Source of the DNA: Halarcobacter bivalviorum
GTDB taxonomy: Bacteria; Campylobacterota; Campylobacteria; Campylobacterales; Arcobacteraceae
Length of the DNA: 64,000 nucleotides
NCBI RefSeq assembly: GCF_003346815.1
Contig: NZ_CP031217.1
Location: 1,550,001-1,614,000 of the forward strand
Reading direction: 5' to 3'
Shown: piece by piece, positions 36,230 to 44,650 of the stretch
Layout of the letters: each line of letters opens with the position of its first letter
Position numbering within the stretch: position 1 is the stretch's first letter
The notes under the pieces: model-generated
Told to the model about the DNA's origin: nothing
Seen by the model: only the letters and a program-made list of their open reading frames with translations
The model's database searches: none
Position numbers and translations under genes: made by a program

Positions 36230-36799
36230 TTATTTAATCTTTATAGGAAGTAATGTTAAAAAACTAAGAGCTTCAGGTAAAGAGAAGCTGGTATCTTTTA
36301 AATCATTTAATTTAGGGTCAATAAGATAGTTTTTTGATGTTTCAAAGTTTGCTTTTTTTAAATTATTCTTTATAAAAGAAGAAAGCTCTAAATCACAGTT
36401 ATCAAAAATAGCTTTTTCTAAATTACACTCTTCAAAACCAGTATCTTTTATAATAGAGTTTTTAAATAACATCTTTCTTAAATCTAAAAGATGAAAAGAG
36501 TTTTGAGAAATATTACAAGAATCAAAGTTAACATCAAAAGGCTCATCACAAGAGCTCCATGAGATACCTATTAACTTTGAGTTTTCAAATTTAACATCAT
36601 TAAATGTTGAGGATTTCAAAGAGGCCAAAGATAAATCACAATTGATAAAAGTACACTCTGTAAATTTACAAGAATCTATTAAAGCCTTTGAGAAATCACA
36701 CTTTATAAAGGTGCAATTATCAAAATAAATTTTATAAAGTTCCTTTTCTTTGTATTTTACAAACTCTTCTTCCCAATAATCATCTATTTTAAAACTCAT
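36230..36799 (-). CDS. Pentapeptide-repeat protein
   Basis: From about residue 25 onward, repeats with the A(D/N)LxX pattern build a right-handed quadrilateral helix. Examples are FIKCDFSKALIDSCKF, CTFINCDLSLASLKSS, CNLEKAIFDNCDLELS and NNLKKANF. Such folds occur in DNA-mimic gyrase protectors and in many proteins of unknown role; the sequence does not say which. The start ATG 36799 directly follows the stop of the EamA gene. The product is 189 aa. Confidence 0.85.
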   Translation of the reverse strand: MSFKIDDYWEEEFVKYKEKELYKIYFDNCTFIKCDFSKALIDSCKFTECTFINCDLSLASLKSSTFNDVKFENSKLIGISWSSCDEPFDVNFDSCNISQNSFHLLDLRKMLFKNSIIKDTGFEECNLEKAIFDNCDLELSSFIKNNLKKANFETSKNYLIDPKLNDLKDTSFSLPEALSFLTLLPIKIK

Positions 36800-36800
36800 A

Positions 36801-37703
36801 CTAATCTCTTTTTTCACTCTTTGTAGTTTTTTTACTTACTAAAATCCCACCAATAACAATAAGTACAATACCAATAAATGTATATATATCAGGGAAACTA
36901 TCTCCTAAGATAACACCAAAGCCTAAAGCAAAAGGAATATTAGTATAACTAACAACACCAATGATACTAGCCTTACTTAGACTATATGCCTTTGTTAATA
37001 ACCATTGTGAAGCAGTAGAAATAAGAGCCATAAAAGCAATTAAACTCCAAATAAAAGGGTCAGTATGTATCTGAAACTGTACATAAGGAGTAAATAAAAA
37101 TAGACCTAAAGGAATAAGCATACCAACTCCCATAAAAGAAAGCATAATAACTCTAGCATCATAAATATCTTTGATTTTCTTTATAGTTGCATAAGCAGCA
37201 GCTGAGAAAAAACCGCCTAAAATACCAAAGATATGGTCCAAAGAAATCTCTATACCAAAAGGTTTCATAATAAATATAACTCCTATAAAACCTATAATAA
37301 GAGCAAAAAAAGTAGCTAGATTAATCTTCTCTTTCATCAAATAGTATGCAAGAATTGTCACAAAAAAAGGCGACGTTTTATTTAAAACAACAGCTTCTCC
37401 AAGAGGAATAGTTGAAATAGTGTAAAAGAACAGTACCATCGCTGTTCCACCAAATAAACCTCTTAAAAAAAGCAGATGAATTTTTGAAGTATTAAAAGAG
37501 ACTTTTATCTTTTGTAGACTATATAAAATAATCAAACCTCCAATCAAATTTCTATAAAAAACCACTTCAACAGGGTCCATAGAATCAGATAATATTTTTG
37601 CTATTGCTCCATTAAGTGCTCCAAAAAGAGAACTTAAAAGCATAAAAAGAACACCAGTATCTATTGATTTTATTTTTTGAAAAGAGTTAATATTTTGAGG
37701 CAA
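36801..37703 (-). CDS. DMT-superfamily (EamA) transporter
   Basis: Ten hydrophobic helices in two EamA repeats are visible (FMLLSSLFGALNGAIAKIL; GEAVVLNKTSPFFVTILAYYLMKEK; the second copy GVVSYTNIPFALGFGVIL). At 300 aa it is a typical drug/metabolite exporter of the YdcZ/RhaT-like group. The substrate is unknown. A pentapeptide-repeat gene follows directly and is probably co-transcribed. Confidence 0.85.
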   Translation of the reverse strand: MPQNINSFQKIKSIDTGVLFMLLSSLFGALNGAIAKILSDSMDPVEVVFYRNLIGGLIILYSLQKIKVSFNTSKIHLLFLRGLFGGTAMVLFFYTISTIPLGEAVVLNKTSPFFVTILAYYLMKEKINLATFFALIIGFIGVIFIMKPFGIEISLDHIFGILGGFFSAAAYATIKKIKDIYDARVIMLSFMGVGMLIPLGLFLFTPYVQFQIHTDPFIWSLIAFMALISTASQWLLTKAYSLSKASIIGVVSYTNIPFALGFGVILGDSFPDIYTFIGIVLIVIGGILVSKKTTKSEKRD

Positions 37704-37801
37704 GTATTTCCTTCTATTTTCTTAGTAGTATTTGTAGTGATAACTTATTAAAATAGTATATTTGGCGTATTGTACTTTAAAAAAAGATGTTTTTCAATAA
37801 A

Positions 37802-38149
37802 TCATTCACCATTTAATACAGACATAACAGTAGCTCTACTTGTCTTTAGTTCTTGAATTATTTTACTTATATTTATATCACCACTTTCGGTGTAATACTC
37901 TTCATCATCTAACATTCGTAAGATTTCATCTTTTTTATCAAGTATTTCTTGAGGAGTTTGTCTTTTTTGAAAAGTGAAATCCTCCTCACTCATAGTTTCC
38001 ATAGCTTCTAAATCTCTTTTGATAGTAGGAACTGTTACCTTAAGCTCTTTTGCTAAATCCTTCGGGTCTTCAATTCCTCTTTCAAGTAGTTTTCGCAAAG
38101 CTATTCTTCTAGTTTTCATTTTACGTCTACGGTGATATGAGATTTTCAC
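37802..38149 (-). CDS. Small helix-turn-helix DNA-binding protein
   Basis: The 115-aa product has a basic N-terminus and an HTH (about 20-50: LRKLLERGIEDPKDLAKELKVTVPTIKRDLEAM) that resembles DeoR-type helices. A second HTH-like segment lies near the end (ISKIIQELKTSRATVMSVL). No effector domain is seen. The start is GTG 38149 (weak site) or ATG 38119. Its role is unknown; it is adjacent to and co-directional with the NifX-like gene. Confidence 0.6.
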   Translation of the reverse strand: MKISYHRRRKMKTRRIALRKLLERGIEDPKDLAKELKVTVPTIKRDLEAMETMSEEDFTFQKRQTPQEILDKKDEILRMLDDEEYYTESGDINISKIIQELKTSRATVMSVLNGE

Positions 38150-38175
38150 TATTTTTCTTATCTATAATTTATTGT

Positions 38176-38568
38176 TTATACAAACTTTGAAGATAGTTCA
38201 TTTAAAATCTTAGTTGACTCAAAAGAATCACCATTGTATTTTATAAGTTTTATTCCTTCACTTGTAAATGATTTTGCAGTATTTTTACAAGCTTTTTTAA
38301 CTACAATATAATCACACTCTTTTAAAGCTCTTCCCATTTTATTGTGTTGTTCAATATGATCAGCATCATCATGTGAATGATCACAGGCATGCTCTTCTTC
38401 TGGATTACTATGGTCGATATCACTTCTAGGATTTTGTTTTATTTCATCTAGATTAAACGATTTGAACATTCCTGAACCACTCATTGTATATACAGCAAAC
38501 TTAGGAGTATGCCCTGCATTTGGGAAAAAGCTTAATTTTTCATCTTTTACTGGTATTGCTATTTTCAT
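38176..38568 (-). CDS. NifX/NifB C-terminal-like (dinitrogenase iron-molybdenum cofactor) domain protein
   Basis: The N-terminal MKIAIPVKDEKLSFFPNAGHTPKFAVY and CDYIVVKKACKNTAKSF match the NifX/NafY-type domain that binds metal-cofactor precursors in many non-nif contexts. A His/Asp-rich insert (about 53-75, HSNPEEEHACDHSHDDADH) suggests metal binding. No other nif genes are in the window, so a role in nitrogen fixation is not indicated. The length is 130 aa. Confidence 0.75.
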   Translation of the reverse strand: MKIAIPVKDEKLSFFPNAGHTPKFAVYTMSGSGMFKSFNLDEIKQNPRSDIDHSNPEEEHACDHSHDDADHIEQHNKMGRALKECDYIVVKKACKNTAKSFTSEGIKLIKYNGDSFESTKILNELSSKFV

Positions 38569-38596
38569 TTTATTCCTTGAAATTTTTATTTATAAA

Positions 38597-38948
38597 TTAT
38601 TCTTCTATATATTGAAGTAAATCAGGTCTTTCTTTTGAACCCCATTTACACATTTCATCTAAAATAGGTATTAAGGACTCTCCTTTTTTTGTCAAACTAT
38701 ATTCAACTTTAGGAGGTATGGAAGGATACTCTTTTCTATTTATTAATTTACTTGATTCTAACTCTTTCAATTGAGAACTCAGCATTTTATAAGTAATTGA
38801 ACCTATTTTTCTTTGTAATTCATTGTATCTTATGACCTTATATTCATCTAATAAATACAAAATTACCATTTTCCATTTCCCTGATATTAGAGATAATGTA
38901 TAACCAAAAGGTGTGTCTATTAGGGGGCTTGAAGTCTGATTGTTTCAC
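38597..38948 (-). pseudogene. HxlR-family regulator, frameshifted in a G5/C5 run
   Basis: HxlR proteins are winged-helix repressors that respond to electrophiles and redox stress. The body is excellent (WKMVILYLL, YNELQRKIGSITYKMLSSQLKEL, YPSIPPKVEYSLTKKGESL), but the frame from ATG 38869 starts mid-domain. Upstream, homology continues in frame (PLIDTPFGYTLSLISGKWK) with no start codon before a stop at 38947. A GTG at 38948, with AAAAGG before it, opens the +1 frame, MKQSDFK. It would join exactly if the run of five G (38923-38927) were four. So the gene is frameshifted, or phase-variable, or the base is an error. Confidence 0.72.
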
Positions 38949-38951
38949 TTT

Positions 38952-38975
38952 TATACTATCCTTTTGTATAGTATA
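38952..38975. promoter_or_regulatory. Dyad operator between hxlR-like gene and oxidoreductase
   Basis: TATACTAT (38952-38959) and ATAGTATA (38968-38975) form a perfect inverted repeat with an 8-nt spacer. The spacer contains the ribosome binding site of the HxlR gene. Position and symmetry fit an HxlR operator that controls both divergent genes. Confidence 0.65.
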
Positions 38976-39050
38976 CTACAAAAAAGTACATACTTACATT
39001 TTATTTTATTTTACAATACAATTCGCTCAAATTATATTAAAAGGTTTAAA

Positions 39051-39575
39051 ATGAAGAAAATATTAGTAAATGTAGTACATTCAGATATTGAAAAATCAAT
39101 AGTAAATAAAAGATTAGTTGAAGGTATTCAAGATATGAAGAACATAACAATTAATAACTTATATAAAAAATATCCTGACTTTAAAATAGATGTAAAAGAG
39201 GAGCAAAAACTACTTTTAGAACATGATACTATTCTTTTTCAATTTCCAATGTATTGGTTTAGTTCTCCTTCTCTTTTAAAAGAATGGTTTGATACAGTAT
39301 TAGCACCAGGTTTTGCCCATGCAGGAGCATCTATGTTAAAAGGCAAGTCTTTCGCAGTTGTTGTTTCTTGTGGTGGAGCTAAAAAAGCATTTAGTACAAC
39401 AGGAAAAGATAAAAAAACTGTTGAAGAGTTTTTGTATCCTTTTGAGATTACAGCAGAATATGTAAAGATGAATTATAAAAAAGCTTATATTACTTATGAT
39501 ACAGAAACAGTTTTAAGTGAAGAGACTCTTAATAAATATACACAAGATTATATTACTTATGTAAAAGAGTTATAA
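39051..39575 (+). CDS. Flavodoxin-fold NAD(P)H oxidoreductase (KefF/MdaB-like quinone reductase)
   Basis: The 174-aa product shows the NQO-type flavodoxin fold: N-terminal KILVNVVHSDIEKS phosphate loop, FQFPMYWFSSPSLLKEWFDTVLAPGFA (the family-defining FMN region), and VVSCGGAKKAF. Such enzymes reduce quinones with NAD(P)H. The start is ATG 39051 with AAAAGG; an ORF extended to 38940 would run through the operator and has no homology. It is divergent from the HxlR regulator, a common regulator-target pairing for quinone or electrophile stress. Confidence 0.88.
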   Translation: MKKILVNVVHSDIEKSIVNKRLVEGIQDMKNITINNLYKKYPDFKIDVKEEQKLLLEHDTILFQFPMYWFSSPSLLKEWFDTVLAPGFAHAGASMLKGKSFAVVVSCGGAKKAFSTTGKDKKTVEEFLYPFEITAEYVKMNYKKAYITYDTETVLSEETLNKYTQDYITYVKEL

Positions 39576-39596
39576 AAAGGGTTTATTCCCTTTTTT
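39574..39596. terminator. Intrinsic terminator of the oxidoreductase gene
   Basis: AAAAAGGG (39574-39581) and CCCTTTTT (39588-39595) form an 8-bp stem with a T-run. It covers the last base of the oxidoreductase stop codon and the end of the convergent ghrA-like gene. Confidence 0.75.
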
Positions 39597-40539
39597 AGTA
39601 ACCTTTTTTTGTATCTACAAAAGGTGGGATAATACCTTTTTTAAAGTATTCTAAAATATTTTTTGAAGCTATCTTTGAAGCTGTTTTCATATTTGTAGGA
39701 GCTGAGATATGAGGTAATACTGTTATATTTTCATTTTCCCAAAAAGAAGAACTACTAGGTAATGGCTCTATATCAAATACATCTAAAACAGCATGGCAAA
39801 GCTCTTTTTTATCTAATCTTTTAGCTAAGTACTCATAATCTATAATTGCCCCTCTAGCAAAGTTTATAAGAGAAGCTTTCTTATGAAGTAAATCTAGCTT
39901 TTGCTTATTAAGTAAGTTTTTTGTTTCATCGGTAAGAGGTAAGAGGCAAACTACTATATCAGCACCTTTTAAAGCTTGTATTAAACCCTCTTCTTCATAA
40001 AAAGTAGTAACACCTTCTATCTCTTTTTTAGTTCTTGCCCACCCAGAAACACTAAAACCATTTTCTTTTAATTTTTGTACACTCATCAAACCTAGATTAC
40101 CTAAACCAAGAACTAAAATATTTCTCTCTTCTGGCAATGTTTCTATATGCTGTTTCCATTGCTTTTGTTTTTGCTGTTTTAAATATAGTGGCATATTTTT
40201 ATGCAAATATAAAGTCCATGCTAAAACTGACTCAGCCATAGTTTTAGCTAATTGTAGGTCAGTCATACGAACTATTTTAAAAGAAGAGTTTGGAAGGTCT
40301 TGCAGAAGTTTTTCAACTCCAGCCCATAAGCTTTGTATCCATTTTAGATTTTTTAGTTGGGCTATATCTTTTGGATTTGGGTTTGCTACTATTGCTACAG
40401 TTGAAGATAGTTTTTGTTCTTCTGATAACTCTTCAAAAGGAATTATTTTATATTCACTCATTTGTCTTTGTAAATGCTCTAACCATAAATTTGTAGTCTC
40501 TTCATCACAACCACTTACAAAAGGTACTATCCTTTTCAT
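39595..40539 (-). CDS. D-2-hydroxyacid dehydrogenase (glyoxylate/hydroxypyruvate reductase A type)
   Basis: The NAD-binding Rossmann motif is VLGLGNLGLMSVQKL. Catalytic Arg in NFARGAIIDY, Glu in DVFDIEPLP and His in VLPHISAPTN are intact. The GhrA-like features are the N-terminal KWIQSLWAGVEKLL and LQLAKTMAESVLAWTLYLH. It reduces glyoxylate or hydroxypyruvate with NAD(P)H in related bacteria. At 314 aa it is normal. A good ribosome binding site (AGGAG) is present, and the gene is 13 bp after the upstream hypothetical gene, so probably co-transcribed. Confidence 0.88.
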   Translation of the reverse strand: MKRIVPFVSGCDEETTNLWLEHLQRQMSEYKIIPFEELSEEQKLSSTVAIVANPNPKDIAQLKNLKWIQSLWAGVEKLLQDLPNSSFKIVRMTDLQLAKTMAESVLAWTLYLHKNMPLYLKQQKQKQWKQHIETLPEERNILVLGLGNLGLMSVQKLKENGFSVSGWARTKKEIEGVTTFYEEEGLIQALKGADIVVCLLPLTDETKNLLNKQKLDLLHKKASLINFARGAIIDYEYLAKRLDKKELCHAVLDVFDIEPLPSSSSFWENENITVLPHISAPTNMKTASKIASKNILEYFKKGIIPPFVDTKKGY

Positions 40540-40552
40540 GAATACTCCTACT

Positions 40553-41065
40553 TTATAAAATCTTTTCTATATCTTCTTTTAGTTTCTTTGAACTTTCATC
40601 TAATACATTATCACTATTTTTAGAGATAAACTCTTCTAAGCCAGTTGTTTTCATAGGAAACTGTTTTGAATACTTTATAATCTCTTCTTCTAGTGTACTA
40701 ACCCCTGCTTTTGTTTGAATTAAATAGATAGAAAAAGTGTTGTCTTTTATACTAAATTTCACATGGTTGAAATATACCTTTGCATCTTTAAATATATAAT
40801 CTAAAGTCAAAGTATCTTTTCTAAAGAAAGGAAATGCCTGTTTAGCCTCACCTAAAATCTCTGCTAAAGAAAAGTATCCTAAAGTATCAGGTGTCAAGTT
40901 ATCACAATAAATTCTTTTGTCTTCTTTTTTGAAGAACTCATCAACTAATCTTACAAAAAAATTAGGAGACATAACTCCTATCTCTTTTAATAGTTCTTTG
41001 TTTATATACTGAAATATTAAGTGTGAGTTTTGTTTTATAAAAGCTTTTAGTTCATTTTCTTGCAT
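40553..41065 (-). CDS. Hypothetical protein, 170 aa
   Basis: There is no recognised family. It is a soluble protein with a helical N-terminal half (about 1-60) and a beta-rich central part (KVYFNHVKFSIKDNTFSIYLIQTK, about 95-120), and a helical end. AAAGGAA lies 6 nt before the ATG. It sits immediately upstream of the D-2-hydroxyacid dehydrogenase, in the same direction. Confidence 0.55.
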   Translation of the reverse strand: MQENELKAFIKQNSHLIFQYINKELLKEIGVMSPNFFVRLVDEFFKKEDKRIYCDNLTPDTLGYFSLAEILGEAKQAFPFFRKDTLTLDYIFKDAKVYFNHVKFSIKDNTFSIYLIQTKAGVSTLEEEIIKYSKQFPMKTTGLEEFISKNSDNVLDESSKKLKEDIEKIL

Positions 41066-41100
41066 TGAAAAGTTCCTTTAAAAGTATAAATCCTATTTTA

Positions 41101-41709
41101 TCAAGTAAGTGCTTCATCTAGGTTGTCTAATTCGATAACATCTTCTGGAAGTAAGTTTCCTAGATGAATATTTCCTATACGAACTCTTACTAATCTTAAA
41201 GTAGGAAAACCAATAGCTGCTGTCATCTTTCGTACTTGTCGAAACTTTCCTTCAGTAATAGTAATCGATACCCAAGAAGTTGGACCATGCTTTGATTTTC
41301 GAATATTTCTAGCACGAGGTGGCAATTTTGGTTCATCTTCTAACTTGTAAGCTTTGCAAGGAAGAGTCTTATAGATACTACCATTTGTACTAATCTCTAC
41401 ACCACTTTGTAGATTTTGTATTGCTTCATCAGTGATTTCCCCATCTACTTGAACATAATACTCTTTTTCTATACTCTTATCTCTAACTTTGTAACTTACC
41501 ATCCCATCTGTTGTAAGTAGAAGTAACCCTTCAGAGTCCATATCTAACCTACCAATAGCCATAGTCTCTTCTGGAAAGTCAAAGAAATCACCTAACAAAG
41601 TCTTACTCTTTTTTGGTCTTGGTTTAAATTGACTTACACAGCCCCATGGTTTGAACATTTTGAAGTGGTGGTGTGATTCAACTTGATTTTCTTGACTAAT
41701 AGCTGTCAT
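41101..41709 (-). CDS. RsuA/RluE-family pseudouridine synthase
   Basis: The RsuA/RluB/E/F catalytic domain is complete: FKPWGCVSQF, AIGRLDMDSEGLLLLTTDG with the catalytic Asp in GRLDxxSEG, EKEYYVQV, and ITEGKFRQVRKM near the end. There is no S4 domain at the N-terminus, which fits the RluE subgroup (23S rRNA U2457). The length is 202 aa. The exact target is inferred from the subgroup. The gene is separate from its neighbours. Confidence 0.85.
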   Translation of the reverse strand: MTAISQENQVESHHHFKMFKPWGCVSQFKPRPKKSKTLLGDFFDFPEETMAIGRLDMDSEGLLLLTTDGMVSYKVRDKSIEKEYYVQVDGEITDEAIQNLQSGVEISTNGSIYKTLPCKAYKLEDEPKLPPRARNIRKSKHGPTSWVSITITEGKFRQVRKMTAAIGFPTLRLVRVRIGNIHLGNLLPEDVIELDNLDEALT

Positions 41710-41759
41710 TAAAATGGCCTTTAATGGTTTTTATTTTAGATTCGTGATTTTAACAACTT

Positions 41760-43466
41760 TTAAATTAAAACCATTTTTATGTCATTGTAAGATATTTCTT
41801 CATTTAACTTTACAAATATTGGTTTTAATTTTATCTTTCCATCTTCAGTAAAGTCTTCTTCATTATTAGCATCTTCTATTTCATTTACTACTTTTTTAAC
41901 TTTGTTTATAACACTTAAGTTTGGCATATATTTTGAGATGTCAAATCGTGGTTCTTCTTCTTTTATCAAAGATAAATGCTTCATAATAGTAGATACTGAA
42001 AACCCTGCATTTTTTGCTAAGATTTCTAAAGTATCAGATGATTGCACTAGATTTTTTGTTTTGATATGATTTGCTATTTTTTCTTCTATTTGAGGTTCTT
42101 TATCTAATACCTCTTTTTCTTTAGCTATTGCTTTTTGGTCGATTAAACCTCCAAGCTTTTCTATATATGCTAGATTTATAAGTTCTAATTGCCTTTCATC
42201 ATATGACTCTATTTTGTCATATGCTTTTTTTGAAGCTTGTTTGATTCTTGGGTCGATACTTAAAATAAGAGGGTCTACACTTAAAGCTTTTTCATTAAAT
42301 CCCATTAGTTTTAGACCTTCTATATTTTTGATTCTTGATAATGCAACATATCCTTGCCCTACTTCAAAAGTCTTAGATAAATCAATTTGAGCAGCATCTA
42401 AAGTCATACCTTGAGATTTATGAATAGTTATAGCCCATGCAAGTTTTAAAGGTATTTGTGAAATCTTAGCTGATACTTTTCCTTTGTCGTTTTCAATAAC
42501 CCAATCTTCATATTCTACTTTTATGATATAACCATTTGATAGTTTTACTATTGGAAGTTGTTTTTCATCTTTTGAGAAGTCAATAACCACACCAGTGGTA
42601 CCATTGATATAGTATTTTTCTGGATTATTTTTAATAAACATAACAACAGCATCTTTTTTAAGTGTTAGCTCTTCTTGAACAAGAGCAGATTTAAATAGTT
42701 TTTCAATATTTGTTTTTGCACCTTCACTTTCATAGCTATATGTAACAGCCCCAGTGGAAAGTTTATTAAGCTCATTATTGTTTATTCTATCAACATCTAA
42801 GTTATGAGTATATAGTTTTGTAGGAGTAAACTCTATACCTAACTCTTTTTGATGTCTTTGATTTAAAATATCATAGGTTTGTTGTGAGATTTGTCCACTT
42901 CTTATCTCATCTAACACGAAGATTAGTTGATTATCATCTTGTCTAAACTTCTTCTCTAAATAGCACGTTTGTAAATCAAGCTCTTTCCAAGAAGGACTTT
43001 GCCATGAAAATCTTTTTGAATCATTTGATTGAGAGATAGGAGGCAACTGAAAGAAATCTCCTGAAAGTATCACTTGAATACCTCCAAATGGCTTATCATT
43101 TTCTTTAAAGGCTTGAAGAATTTTATCCATAGCAGTAAAGATATTTGGACTCACCATAGATATTTCATCGATGATAAGAATCTTTAGCTTTTTAAATCTA
43201 GTTTGTAATTTCTTTTTATCTAAAAGTAAAGAGATAAAATGCTCATCTACACTATCTTTTAACCCAAGTGAAAAACAAGAGTGTATCGTCTGACCATTTA
43301 AATGAGAAGCTGCAATACCAGTAGGAGCTACAATAGTAGGAATAATTTTTCTTGATTTTAGATATAAAACATATTCGTTTAAAACATAAGTTTTACCCGT
43401 ACCTGCTGAACCTGTTAGAAAAACATTTTGACCAGACTTTAGTACTTTTAGTGCTGTTTGTTGCAT
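41760..43466 (-). CDS. Pif1-type DNA helicase with C-terminal HTH
   Basis: This is a superfamily 1B helicase: Walker A GSAGTGKT (residues 19-26), VAPTGIAASHLNGQTIHSCF, Walker B IIDEISMV, GDFFQLPPIS, and the C-terminal motifs KLAWAITIHKSQGMTLD and GQGYVALSRI. The region after about 440 includes a helix-turn-helix (VSTIMKHLSLI), as in bacterial Pif1 and RecD2-like enzymes with HTH_40-type tails. It unwinds DNA and resolves G-quadruplexes in related systems. The start ATG follows AATAGGC. It lies next to the SIR2 locus but on its own transcript. Confidence 0.85.
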   Translation of the reverse strand: MQQTALKVLKSGQNVFLTGSAGTGKTYVLNEYVLYLKSRKIIPTIVAPTGIAASHLNGQTIHSCFSLGLKDSVDEHFISLLLDKKKLQTRFKKLKILIIDEISMVSPNIFTAMDKILQAFKENDKPFGGIQVILSGDFFQLPPISQSNDSKRFSWQSPSWKELDLQTCYLEKKFRQDDNQLIFVLDEIRSGQISQQTYDILNQRHQKELGIEFTPTKLYTHNLDVDRINNNELNKLSTGAVTYSYESEGAKTNIEKLFKSALVQEELTLKKDAVVMFIKNNPEKYYINGTTGVVIDFSKDEKQLPIVKLSNGYIIKVEYEDWVIENDKGKVSAKISQIPLKLAWAITIHKSQGMTLDAAQIDLSKTFEVGQGYVALSRIKNIEGLKLMGFNEKALSVDPLILSIDPRIKQASKKAYDKIESYDERQLELINLAYIEKLGGLIDQKAIAKEKEVLDKEPQIEEKIANHIKTKNLVQSSDTLEILAKNAGFSVSTIMKHLSLIKEEEPRFDISKYMPNLSVINKVKKVVNEIEDANNEEDFTEDGKIKLKPIFVKLNEEISYNDIKMVLI

Positions 43467-43669
43467 TTATTGCCTATTAAATATTTTTTAGAATAATAGC
43501 GTATATGGAGTTGTAAAGAGGTAATAGTTATAAATGATGAATGAAATAAAATATATAGCTTTCTGTCACTTTTAAACTTAAACATCTAAACTCAGCTATA
43601 AATAAAGGTAAAAGTGGAAACTCATAACCTGACCCTATTTTTCAATTTTTGCAATTTCAAAAACTAGCA

Positions 43670-44635
43670 TTAATAAAACTTGTTATTTTTGCTTGAATAA
43701 AATCCAACTATATCACTCACAGATTCTAATGACAAATTAAAAGTATAAGGCTTTAATTTGTTATTTCTACTATTATTTAATCTAAATTCTAAGTCTTTTA
43801 AATCCGAAGGCTTTTCAAAATACAATATAGGATAAAGTGTACCTTTATATTTGATAATATTATCAGATATTTCATTTTCACTTAATCCTTCATTTTTCCA
43901 GAAGTCATACATAGAAAATTCATTTCTTTTTTTTAACTCGTAATCAAAAAGTGGATATAAAAGTTCAAAAGCTTTAAGAATAGTCCATATATACTCTTTC
44001 TGAGCTGTATGGCAAAAATTACATGACCAAATGTAAATATTAGTAATATCATCTACTGAGCAAGGCAACTTTAATGACTTAACCCCTTTTAATTCATTTA
44101 AAACTAATGTAATTGGAATCTTTTGAGAGTTAGACTCTTCTTTTCCATTTCTTTTAATGCTACAACTTTTAAATCCTATAATCTCTTTTATTTTATTTTC
44201 TATGGCCAGTCTTATTTTAAAAGGTATTGAAAAGAAATCAAGCTGACTATTATTAGATAATAAATCAATTGATGAATATGCATTTTTATATATATTTGAC
44301 TTTGATATGTGAAATAATGCGTCAGATGTTATTATTGTTTGCGTAAGAAAAACTAAAGTATTAGAAGTTTTTAAATTATTTTCTGATAAATAAAGTTTAA
44401 TATCATCAATTAAAAGCTTTAATAGTTGTTTTTTATCTTTTTCCCAATCTATAAAATCAGTAATTACTTGTTCTTTATCATTTAAAATATTCTTTGCTTG
44501 CTCAAGAAACATAATAAGATGTGTTCTTTTTTCTTTTAATCTTTTCTTAGAAGGAAAACTTGTAATTTCATAAGGACTCTCATTAACTAATTTCTCCACC
44601 TCAATTATTATAGAATCTAAATTATCATTAATCAT
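43670..44635 (-). CDS. Unrecognised 321-aa partner of the SIR2 gene
   Basis: I know no family for this protein. It is predominantly helical and soluble, with no membrane segments. Two conserved-looking blocks are IPFKIRLAIENKIKEIIGF (about 140-160) and IYIWSCNFCHTAQKEYIWTILKAF (about 205-230), the latter with paired Cys/His (CNFCH). A charged linker (SIKRNGKEESN) separates them. It starts 15 bp after the SIR2 stop with its own AAGG site, so it is the second gene of that operon. The context suggests an effector or sensor in a two-gene immune module. Confidence 0.5.
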   Translation of the reverse strand: MINDNLDSIIIEVEKLVNESPYEITSFPSKKRLKEKRTHLIMFLEQAKNILNDKEQVITDFIDWEKDKKQLLKLLIDDIKLYLSENNLKTSNTLVFLTQTIITSDALFHISKSNIYKNAYSSIDLLSNNSQLDFFSIPFKIRLAIENKIKEIIGFKSCSIKRNGKEESNSQKIPITLVLNELKGVKSLKLPCSVDDITNIYIWSCNFCHTAQKEYIWTILKAFELLYPLFDYELKKRNEFSMYDFWKNEGLSENEISDNIIKYKGTLYPILYFEKPSDLKDLEFRLNNSRNNKLKPYTFNLSLESVSDIVGFYSSKNNKFY

Positions 44636-44650
44636 TATTTAACCTTCAGA

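Noticed and set aside
38940-39050. N-terminal extension of the oxidoreductase to 38940
   Set aside because: It runs through the dyad operator, has no family similarity, and a good ribosome binding site stands before ATG 39051.
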